Part shown: positions 23,784-30,516 of the stretch, piece after piece | Numbering within the stretch: position 1 is the first letter of the stretch | Layout of the letters: each line of letters opens with the position of its first letter | Source of the DNA: Sphingobacterium thalpophilum | GTDB lineage: Bacteria > Bacteroidota > Bacteroidia > Chitinophagales > Chitinophagaceae | Assembly: GCA_943325035.2 (NCBI GenBank) | Contig: CALPNW020000004.1 | Location: 1 to 42,855, forward strand | Reading direction: 5' to 3' | DNA: 42,855 nucleotides | The notes under the pieces: generated by a model | What the model saw: only the letters and a program-made list of their open reading frames with translations | Databases searched by the model: none | Told to the model about the DNA's origin: nothing | Made by a program: the position numbers and the translations under genes

Positions 23784-26402
23784 TTAACTGATCAGTTCCC
23801 GAACTTTTTCAATAACTGTAGCAAGATTCGATGTATCCTGGCCTCCTGCAGTCGCCAGTGTTTTCTGGCCACCACCTCCGCCTTTGATGAGCGGAGCAAT
23901 CAGTTCTTTAATAATTTTCGGAGCCTCCCAGCTTTTTGCTGCTGATAGGGTATCATCAATCAATACGGCCACCTGTGCCTTGCCGTCTACATTGGCTGCC
24001 AGTACTACCACATAATTGTTGAGGTCTTTTTTTAATTCGAAACAAAGTTTCTTTACCGCATCTGCACTGCCTGCATCTACTACCTGTCCAATAAAAGAAA
24101 TGCCATTGATTGTTTCAATCTTACCCAGTAATTCTTTCTGCACCAGCAATAATTGCTTTGCCTCAAAAGATTCTATTTTTTTACGGAGTTCTGTGTTTTC
24201 CTGCAAGAGTTGCTCAACCGATTTAAGCAGTTCTTTCGGATTTTTTAAGCTGTCCCTGATCTGCCGGATCTCATTGAATTGATTACTGATTAAGGTATAA
24301 GCTGCCTCTCCGCAAACTGCTTCTATTCTTCTTACACCTGCAGCTACTGCAGATTCATGTTGTATTTTAAATAAACCCAGTTCTCCTGTATGGCCTACAT
24401 GGGTTCCTCCGCACAACTCAATAGAGTAATGGGGATCCATGATCACTACCCGCACTGTATCACCGTATTTTTCTCCGAATAAAGCCATTGCACCCAATGC
24501 AATCGCCTCGTCCTTTTTCATCTCTTTAATAAATACCGGAATATTGGCCCTGATTTTTTCGTTCACCAGTTGCTCAACCTGCTGAATTTCTTCCTCACTC
24601 ATTTTAGCAAAATGAGAAAAATCAAAACGCAGCAGCTGGTTGTTGACCATGCTTCCTTTTTGTGCAACATGGTTACCCAAAACGGTTCGTAAGGCTGCGT
24701 GCATGAGGTGCGTAGCACTATGGTGTACGGTGGTATTTCTTCTGTTCGCTTCATTTACAGTGGCTATAACTGCAGCTCCGATATTTTCGGGGAGGGTGTC
24801 TGTAAAATGAATAATGAGGGTATTCTCTTTTTTGGTATCTGTTACGGTAATCAGTTCTCCCTCAAAATCGAGCACACCAATATCTCCGGTTTGTCCGCCG
24901 CTTTCCGCATAAAACGGTGTTGCAGACAGTACAATCTGGTAAGACTGATTGCCCTTTGCTTTTACCTTTCTGTATTTGATCACATTGGTTGTTATTTCCA
25001 GTGAATCATATCCTACAAATTCCTGCAATGCATTGCTGCCGGTTTCTATCCAGTCTTCTGTATCTACTGTTGTTGCCGCACGGCTTCTGTTTTTTTGCTG
25101 AAGCATTTCTGCTTCAAAGCCGGCATCGTCTACCTTAAAATTATTTTCAGAAGCAATCAGTCGGGTGAGGTCTATCGGAAAACCAAAAGTATCGAATAAT
25201 TCAAAGGCTGCCTTTCCTTCAATAGTTTTACTGCCCGTGCTGTTGATGATATCATCTATCCGCTTCAGTCCTTTATCCAGTGTTCGCAGGAACGCATCTT
25301 CTTCTTCGCGCACTACTTTGGTTACAAAATCCAGCTGAAGGGTAAGCTCAGGAAATACCTGTTCAAACTGCTTTGCCAGAACGGGCATCAGCTGGTACAG
25401 CAATGGTTGTTTGTAGTTCAGGTGTGAATAGTAATAACGAACCGCTCTTCGCAGAATTCTTCTGATCACATACCCGGCACCTGTATTGGAAGGAAGTTGT
25501 CCGTCTGCAATGGTAAATGCAATTGCACGGATATGGTCTGCTATCACACGGAAAGCGATTGCTTCTTTGCTGTCGCTTCTGTCGTAGGTTCTTCCGGTTA
25601 TTTTTTCTATGGCGCTGAACGTGCCGGTAAATACATCTGTATCGTAGTTGCTTTGCTTGCCTTGTATTACCCGAACCAAACGTTCAAATCCCATTCCGGT
25701 ATCAACATGTTTTTCGGGTAGTGGAACCAGCGAGCCATCTTTCAGTCTGTTGTACTGGATGAATACATTGTTCCAGATCTCAATTACCTGTGGATGGTCT
25801 TTGTTGACCAGTTCTTTACCGGGTATTTGAGCTCTTTCCTCATTGGTCCGGCAATCAACATGAATTTCGGAACAGGGCCCACAGGGTCCGGTATCCCCCA
25901 TTTCCCAGAAATTGTCTTTTTTATTGCCGTATACAATATGATCTTCCTGTACCAGTTTTTTCCATTCTTCCAATGCCAGTGTTGATGCCGGGATCCCTTC
26001 TTTGGCATCTCCTTCAAATACAGAAACGTATAAGCGGTCTTTTTCGAGTTTATATACTTCTGTTAACAGTTCCCAGCTCCAGGCTATGGCTTCCGCTTTA
26101 AAGTAGTCGCCAAAACTCCAGTTGCCCAGCATTTCGAACATGGTATGGTGGTAAGTATCTACACCCACTTCTTCCAGGTCATTGTGCTTTCCGCTTACAC
26201 GAAGGCATTTCTGGGTATCTGCTATGCGGGTATAGTCTGGTTTCCGGTTGCCCAGAAAGTAGTCTTTAAACTGATTCATACCCGCATTGGTGAACAACAG
26301 GGTCGGGTCGTTTTTAACCACAATAGGTGCGGAAGGAACGATCTGGTGCTTTTTTGAAGCGAAAAAATCTAAAAATTGCTGGCGAATTTCGGCACTCGTC
26401 AT
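23784..26402 (-). CDS. alaS: Alanyl-tRNA synthetase
   Basis: 872 residues, full length. It charges tRNA(Ala) in the cytoplasm. The class II catalytic domain starts IRQQFLDFFASKKHQIVPSA with LLFTNAGMNQFKDYFLG. The editing domain has HHSATHLMHAALR (near residue 560) and CGGTHVGHTGELG (near 664), which provide the zinc-binding His/Cys residues. A coiled linker (about 720-760) leads to the C-terminal Gly-rich domain APLIKGGGGGQKTLATAGGQ. First gene of a probable alaS-gatB-tlpA-like transcript. A perfect TAnnTTTG match lies about 70 bp upstream of its start. Confidence 0.98.
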   Translation of the reverse strand: MTSAEIRQQFLDFFASKKHQIVPSAPIVVKNDPTLLFTNAGMNQFKDYFLGNRKPDYTRIADTQKCLRVSGKHNDLEEVGVDTYHHTMFEMLGNWSFGDYFKAEAIAWSWELLTEVYKLEKDRLYVSVFEGDAKEGIPASTLALEEWKKLVQEDHIVYGNKKDNFWEMGDTGPCGPCSEIHVDCRTNEERAQIPGKELVNKDHPQVIEIWNNVFIQYNRLKDGSLVPLPEKHVDTGMGFERLVRVIQGKQSNYDTDVFTGTFSAIEKITGRTYDRSDSKEAIAFRVIADHIRAIAFTIADGQLPSNTGAGYVIRRILRRAVRYYYSHLNYKQPLLYQLMPVLAKQFEQVFPELTLQLDFVTKVVREEEDAFLRTLDKGLKRIDDIINSTGSKTIEGKAAFELFDTFGFPIDLTRLIASENNFKVDDAGFEAEMLQQKNRSRAATTVDTEDWIETGSNALQEFVGYDSLEITTNVIKYRKVKAKGNQSYQIVLSATPFYAESGGQTGDIGVLDFEGELITVTDTKKENTLIIHFTDTLPENIGAAVIATVNEANRRNTTVHHSATHLMHAALRTVLGNHVAQKGSMVNNQLLRFDFSHFAKMSEEEIQQVEQLVNEKIRANIPVFIKEMKKDEAIALGAMALFGEKYGDTVRVVIMDPHYSIELCGGTHVGHTGELGLFKIQHESAVAAGVRRIEAVCGEAAYTLISNQFNEIRQIRDSLKNPKELLKSVEQLLQENTELRKKIESFEAKQLLLVQKELLGKIETINGISFIGQVVDAGSADAVKKLCFELKKDLNNYVVVLAANVDGKAQVAVLIDDTLSAAKSWEAPKIIKELIAPLIKGGGGGQKTLATAGGQDTSNLATVIEKVRELIS

Positions 26403-26443
26403 TTTGTATCACTTTTTATGCCCGATTATTAGGGCGTAGAAAC

Positions 26444-26451
26444 TATATTTG
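26444..26451 (+). promoter_or_regulatory. Candidate -7 element for the M23 peptidase gene
   Basis: TATATTTG is a perfect match to TAnnTTTG. Predicted start is near 26458, with a leader of about 56 nt to ATG 26514. No good -33 TTG is seen. It faces the alaS element at 26470. Confidence 0.45.
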
Positions 26452-26469
26452 TTGCTATTTCAAGGATGG

Positions 26470-26477
26470 CAAAGGTA
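26470..26477 (-). promoter_or_regulatory. alaS: Candidate -7 element for alaS
   Basis: On the minus strand TACCTTTG is a perfect match to TAnnTTTG. Predicted start is near 26463, giving a leader of about 60 nt. The -33 element is not obvious. Confidence 0.5.
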
Positions 26478-26513
26478 AGGATTTAGGCGGCTTTGCACCA
26501 TGAACAATCGGCA

Positions 26514-27485
26514 ATGAAAAAGGTAAAATACTTCTTTAACACCCATACGCTCCGTTACGAGAAGCTGAGTGCCCCGCTCAGGGTCCGGTTATTACAGGTA
26601 ATTGGCTATATAGCTGCATCCATTGTAACCGGTATTCTCATTTTTGCCATCACGTTCAGGTATGTGGATTCTCCGAAGGAAAAGTACATGCGCCAGCAGA
26701 ATGATGATCTTAAACAGAATTACAGTGTACTGCAGGAGCGGGTTAAACAACTGGAGCTGCAAATGGACGAAATTGAAAGCAGGGATAATAATGTATACCG
26801 TTCCATCTTTGGATCCGATCCGGTTCCGGACAGTGCCCGTGTAAAAGACATAGAAACAAAAAAAGAAGTTAAGCTGGTACAAAGTATGGGAGAAACGGAA
26901 CTGGTGAACAGCATGACTGCCCAGCTGAACAATCTGTCGCTGAGAACGGCCTATCAGTCCAAATCCTTTGTGGATATTGCCGACCTGGTGAAGAATAAGG
27001 AAAAGCTATTAGCCGCAACACCCTCCATTCAGCCGGTTAGTAATAAGAATTTGAACAGGGTGGCATCGGGTTTTGGATATAGGATAGACCCAATTTATAA
27101 AGACAGAAGATTACATGCCGGGCTTGATTTTACCGCGCCAACCGGAACGCCAATATATGCTACGGCCGATGGCCTGGTAAGGGATGCCGGATTTAATACA
27201 GGTGGTTATGGTAACCGGGTGCTGATCAGTCATGGGTTTGGCTATGAAACGACCTACTCTCATATGTACAGAATCAAAGCCCGGATTGGGCAAAGAGTAA
27301 AGCGGGGAGAAGTGATTGGCTATATCGGCAGTACGGGAAAAAGTACCGGGCCGCATTGCCATTATGAAGTTCATAGAAACGGGGTAGCTGTAGATCCGAT
27401 CTACTATTTTTACAATGACCTGACCCCTGCTCAGTTTGACCGTATACTGAAACTGGCCGCTGCCAGCAATCAGAGTTTTGATTAA
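26514..27485 (+). CDS. M23-family peptidoglycan endopeptidase, membrane anchored
   Basis: 323 residues from ATG 26514; an in-frame TTG at 26493 is a weaker start. A short basic cytoplasmic tail, one membrane helix at about 30-50 (VIGYIAASIVTGILIFAITF), a coiled-coil (about 57-90, QNDDLKQNYSVLQERVKQLE), then a LytM/M23 domain from about 185. Zinc ligands are visible as HAGLDF (H and D) and HCHYEV (HxH). Family members cleave cross-links in peptidoglycan and are often involved in division or shape. Because the zinc ligands are intact it should be active rather than a degenerate activator. Divergent from alaS; the next gene, a small membrane protein, follows after 15 nt and is probably co-transcribed. 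Confidence 0.93.
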   Translation: MKKVKYFFNTHTLRYEKLSAPLRVRLLQVIGYIAASIVTGILIFAITFRYVDSPKEKYMRQQNDDLKQNYSVLQERVKQLELQMDEIESRDNNVYRSIFGSDPVPDSARVKDIETKKEVKLVQSMGETELVNSMTAQLNNLSLRTAYQSKSFVDIADLVKNKEKLLAATPSIQPVSNKNLNRVASGFGYRIDPIYKDRRLHAGLDFTAPTGTPIYATADGLVRDAGFNTGGYGNRVLISHGFGYETTYSHMYRIKARIGQRVKRGEVIGYIGSTGKSTGPHCHYEVHRNGVAVDPIYYFYNDLTPAQFDRILKLAAASNQSFD

Positions 27486-27500
27486 CTAAAACAGATTTAC

Positions 27501-27749
27501 TTGGAACCCGGCGTAAGAGAATACCTGACCAGAATTTTAAATACCCTATCTGTTGGATTGTTCTGGCTTGCCATTAATTCAACAGCTGGTATCATGTTTG
27601 GCCATGCCTTTTTTCAGGATCATATTTCTACCGGAAATGTGATTTTCTACGTTTGGTTTCTGCTAAGCCTTGCTGCATTTCTCTGGTGGGTAATCCGCTT
27701 ATGGAGTAAACCAATTGACTACGATGCAGAGGACGGCGAACCGGTTTAA
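27501..27749 (+). CDS. Small two-helix membrane protein of unknown function
   Basis: 82 residues starting at TTG 27501. No in-frame ATG precedes the first helix, and the first internal ATG (codon 32) would remove it, so a TTG start is the best reading. Two membrane helices, about 13-33 (LNTLSVGLFWLAINSTAGIM) and 45-66 (VIFYVWFLLSLAAFLWWVIR), are followed by an acidic tail DYDAEDGEPV. It follows the M23 peptidase by 15 nt. No known family recognised. Its stop overlaps the stop of the convergent band-7 gene. Confidence 0.65.
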   Translation: MEPGVREYLTRILNTLSVGLFWLAINSTAGIMFGHAFFQDHISTGNVIFYVWFLLSLAAFLWWVIRLWSKPIDYDAEDGEPV

Positions 27750-28660
27750 TTTTTACCGTCTTTGGTATCCAGAATAACCGGTGTATTCCCTTTGCCCAGC
27801 ACAATTACTTTTGAATTGGGAGAAGTTACCAGTGCTTTCATTACCTGTATTTGTTCGTATTGTAATTGTTTGTCGCCCAGTCCGGCACTGATAATCTTTT
27901 GATAATCTGCAATACCCTGTGCTTCCACCCGCTTGCGCTCTGCTTCCTGCTTTTCTTTTTGCAATACGAATTCCATTTTCTGTGCATCCTGTTCTGCCCT
28001 GATCTTATCTTCAATAGATCCTTTTACGTTAGCCGGTAGGGTGATATTGCGCACCAGCAGTTGCTCAAGTACCAGTCCTCTTTTCTTAAAATCTTCGTCG
28101 ATGCTTTTAAAAATTCTTCCCTGAAATAAATCGCGCTTGGTAGAATAAAGATCTATGGCAGTAAAGTAAACAGCGTTATCGCGAATCTTTGTTCTGGTAA
28201 GCGGACGAACAATTTTATCTCTGTAATCGAGCCCGGTTTCTTTTACCAGACGGGGTGCCTGATCACTGGTTACCCGGTAGAGTACAGTCAGGTCCAGCAC
28301 TACTTCCAGGCCGTCTGCAGTTAATACACGAATGGCATCATCGCCGCCTTTATCTCCTTCGTCGTGCACACCACTCATGGTATAATTCTGCGTTTTCACA
28401 TCAATTGTTTTAACCTCTACGAGTGGGTTGACTACGTTTAATCCGCTGTATAAAATATCATCCGATACTTTTCCGAATAATGATTTTACCCCAATCTGGC
28501 CTGCATCTATCTGTTTAACACAGGCGGTAAAAAATCCCAGCAGCGCAATCACAACTCCTGCAATCCGGATACCACCGGACAGTTTTTGAAATTCTGCTCT
28601 TTGTTTGCCTAAAGCAAATGAAACAATGATGGCCAGTATGCCTAAAATAATAAGTATCAT
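27746..28660 (-). CDS. SPFH/band-7 (prohibitin-like) membrane protein
   Basis: 304 residues. Two hydrophobic segments at the N-terminus (about 1-17 and 30-48) are followed by a band-7 domain: VKQIDAGQIGVKSLFGKVSD, the middle LTADGLEVVLDLTVLYRV and YRDKIVRPLTRTKIRDNAVY. A charged helix DKIRAEQDAQKMEFVLQKEK and KQEAERKRVEAQGIADYQKI follows, and the C-terminus is variable. SPFH proteins assemble into membrane rings that organise microdomains or control proteases. No protease or NfeD partner is adjacent. It is on the same strand as, and downstream of, the SnoaL-like gene (53-bp gap). Confidence 0.9.
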   Translation of the reverse strand: MILIILGILAIIVSFALGKQRAEFQKLSGGIRIAGVVIALLGFFTACVKQIDAGQIGVKSLFGKVSDDILYSGLNVVNPLVEVKTIDVKTQNYTMSGVHDEGDKGGDDAIRVLTADGLEVVLDLTVLYRVTSDQAPRLVKETGLDYRDKIVRPLTRTKIRDNAVYFTAIDLYSTKRDLFQGRIFKSIDEDFKKRGLVLEQLLVRNITLPANVKGSIEDKIRAEQDAQKMEFVLQKEKQEAERKRVEAQGIADYQKIISAGLGDKQLQYEQIQVMKALVTSPNSKVIVLGKGNTPVILDTKDGKN

Positions 28661-28713
28661 AAAGTTGATTAATGGTGTTCACTTAATTTACCGATAGTGC
28701 AAGGTATACTTAT

Positions 28714-29136
28714 TTAGCTGCTATGGTCTGCAATTATCAGCCATTGCCCCCTGATCTTACGGAACAGCAAAGTATAGTGCCCGCTGATGTTTCCAACCGA
28801 TCTGGTGAGCTGCCATTTTCCCAGCACAAACCAGGTGTCTGCAGACAATGGGCTTACCTGTAAAATAGTAAAAGCCAGTTTGCCCATATTGGCTGTATCA
28901 GGGTAGCTCTTCTGGTAATTTTGCAGGGTGGTATTGTATCCATAAGTGGGTCCGTTTTTTCCAACAAACAAAAGACTGTCATTGTTCCAGTAGCCTTTCA
29001 TAAATGCGGTAAGGTCTCCCTTGTTCCAGGAAGCCGTTTGTTCCGCCAGTATTTTCCGGATTGTCTGGTCCGGGTTATTTTGTGCACTTGCGGTATTCAT
29101 CAGTAAAAGCAGTGCAAACAGTTTCAGTATTTTCAT
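28714..29136 (-). CDS. Secreted SnoaL/DUF4440-like (NTF2 fold) protein
   Basis: 140 residues from ATG 29136; a TTG at 29142 overlaps the mnmD stop and would only add two residues. Signal peptide MKILKLFALLLLMNTASAQ is cleaved before NNPDQT. The mature part follows the SnoaL-like/DUF4440 pattern: IRKILAEQTASWNKGDLTAF then MKGYWNNDSLLFVGKNGPTY, and the end LTRSVGNISGHYTLLFRKIR with WLIIADHSS. These small cone-shaped folds bind diverse ligands or have minor enzymatic roles; no specific function can be given. It starts 2 bp after the mnmD stop, so the two are translationally linked. Confidence 0.85.
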   Translation of the reverse strand: MKILKLFALLLLMNTASAQNNPDQTIRKILAEQTASWNKGDLTAFMKGYWNNDSLLFVGKNGPTYGYNTTLQNYQKSYPDTANMGKLAFTILQVSPLSADTWFVLGKWQLTRSVGNISGHYTLLFRKIRGQWLIIADHSS

Positions 29137-29138
29137 GG

Positions 29139-29882
29139 TCAATCATTAATTTTTGCAGTAGTAAGGTACAAATAATCAGGCAAGATTCTTACCGCTCTTA
29201 CCATTTCGCGTTTCCCGTGAGGCCCCTGAATTTTAGTAACAGTAAAGCCAGCGGCTTCCATGGCCCTTCGAACAACCGTTTTACTGCAATAGGTCGTTAA
29301 AATGCCGCCGATCTTCAGCATATCAAATAGTTTACTGAATATTTCTGCTGACCAGAGTTCCGGCTGAACAACCGGAGAGAACGCATCAAAATAAATACAA
29401 TCGTATTGTATGGTCTCCTGTTCCTGAAACCCTGTGCCTGGTGGAATAGTATTACGGCTGAATAATTGCAGACTGTTCTTGTGTTTATACATTTGAAAGG
29501 AAGTATGAATGGTTGTCCACTCCTCCCAGTTACAATGATGTAACTGTTCAAATAAAACTGCCTGATTGGTTACTGCGCCATAGTTCAACGCTTCGAATTC
29601 ATTTCTGGTTAACGGGTAGGGTTCTATGCTGGTATAGTAAACCGGATGGGCTGTGCCGGTTATTTTTACTGCAGTTAACAATGCATTGAGGCCGGTACCA
29701 AAACCTATTTCGAGCAGGCTGATTGGTGAGGGGGACCGATTCAGCAAATATTGCAGTCCTGCCTCAATAAAAACATGGGTACTTTCCATAATGGCCCCGT
29801 GTTTACTGTGATAACTCACTTCCATTTCCGGAACAGCAATGGTATGTGATCCATCGGCGGTAAGCGCTATAATTCGATTCAT
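29139..29882 (-). CDS. mnmD: tRNA 5-methylaminomethyl-2-thiouridine methyltransferase MnmD (DUF752)
   Basis: 247 residues from ATG 29882. It methylates the wobble uridine (nm5s2U to mnm5s2U) using S-adenosylmethionine. Evidence is the family start MNRIIALTADGSHTIAVPEM, EVSYHSKHGAIMESTHVFIE, the SAM-binding loop LLEIGFGTGLNALLT (about 57-70) and CIYFDAFSPVVQPELWSAEI. It is the stand-alone methyltransferase, without the MnmC oxidase domain. An ATG at 29927 is in frame but adds 15 unrelated residues and overlaps the divergent gene, so it is rejected. Only 27 bp separate it from the divergent glycosylase gene. Confidence 0.93.
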   Translation of the reverse strand: MNRIIALTADGSHTIAVPEMEVSYHSKHGAIMESTHVFIEAGLQYLLNRSPSPISLLEIGFGTGLNALLTAVKITGTAHPVYYTSIEPYPLTRNEFEALNYGAVTNQAVLFEQLHHCNWEEWTTIHTSFQMYKHKNSLQLFSRNTIPPGTGFQEQETIQYDCIYFDAFSPVVQPELWSAEIFSKLFDMLKIGGILTTYCSKTVVRRAMEAAGFTVTKIQGPHGKREMVRAVRILPDYLYLTTAKIND

Positions 29883-29888
29883 CGTTGG

Positions 29889-29895
29889 CAAATTA
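29889..29895 (-). promoter_or_regulatory. mnmD: Candidate -7 element for mnmD, in a 27-bp divergent gap
   Basis: On the minus strand TAATTTG resembles TAnnTTTG with a spacer one base short. Its position predicts transcription starting at or next to the A of the ATG at 29882, that is a nearly leaderless mRNA. Tentative. Confidence 0.25.
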
Positions 29896-29909
29896 GGTAA
29901 CTTAACACA

Positions 29910-30503
29910 ATGAACTATGTTACACATCTTTCAAAAGATAAAAAACTGGCTAAGATCATTGGAGCAGATCTGCACGAATTAAAATTGCAGAAAAATATTC
30001 CGTTGCGCCTGATGGCCAGCATACTGAGTCAGCAACTGAGCACCAAAGTAGCTGCGGTGATCTTTAATCGTTTTCTCGAACTCTATGATGGTAAGGAACC
30101 ACAGCTACAGCAGGTACTGGATACGCCCAGTGAAACCCTGAGGTCTATCGGCCTGAGCAATGCTAAAACAGGATACGTGAAAAATGTAGCGGCCTTTTGT
30201 ATAGAGCATGCGGTTACTGATAAAAAACTGGCCAAAATGCAGAATGAAGAAATTGCTGAATTGCTGGTGCAAATTAAAGGGGTGGGCAGGTGGACGGTTG
30301 AAATGCTGCTGATGTTTAGTTTAGGAAGAGAGGATGTATTTGCGGTGGATGATCTGGGGATACAGCAGGCTATGACCCGTATCTATCAGCTGGATGCTGC
30401 TGATAAGAAATCAATGAAGGAAAAAATGCAGCAGATCTCTGCCGCCTGGAGTCCTTACCGCACTTATGCCTGTTTACACCTCTGGCAATGGAAAGATCAG
30501 TAA
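29910..30503 (+). CDS. DNA-3-methyladenine glycosylase, AlkA-like HhH-GPD family
   Basis: 197 residues, lacking the N-terminal domain of E. coli AlkA, as is common for short bacterial homologues. It removes alkylated bases from DNA. The helix-hairpin-helix LLVQIKGVGRWTVEMLLMFS is at about 118-137; the catalytic Asp lies in VFAVDDLGIQQAM (D148 expected by analogy to AlkA Asp238); the ending SPYRTYACLHLWQWK matches the AlkA C-terminal WRSYALLHIW pattern. There is no iron-sulfur cluster Cys set. Divergent from mnmD; ends 13 bp before the convergent ppc stop. Confidence 0.92.
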   Translation: MNYVTHLSKDKKLAKIIGADLHELKLQKNIPLRLMASILSQQLSTKVAAVIFNRFLELYDGKEPQLQQVLDTPSETLRSIGLSNAKTGYVKNVAAFCIEHAVTDKKLAKMQNEEIAELLVQIKGVGRWTVEMLLMFSLGREDVFAVDDLGIQQAMTRIYQLDAADKKSMKEKMQQISAAWSPYRTYACLHLWQWKDQ

Positions 30504-30516
30504 GCCTGCAAACTGG

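Noticed and set aside
26403-26463. Riboswitch or T-box in the alaS leader
   Set aside because: The leader is about 60 nt, with only a 4-bp stem (GCCC at 26420, GGGC at 26432), too small for any known class.
29883-29927. Longer mnmD starting at 29927
   Set aside because: The extra 15 residues do not resemble the family start and overlap the divergent glycosylase gene.
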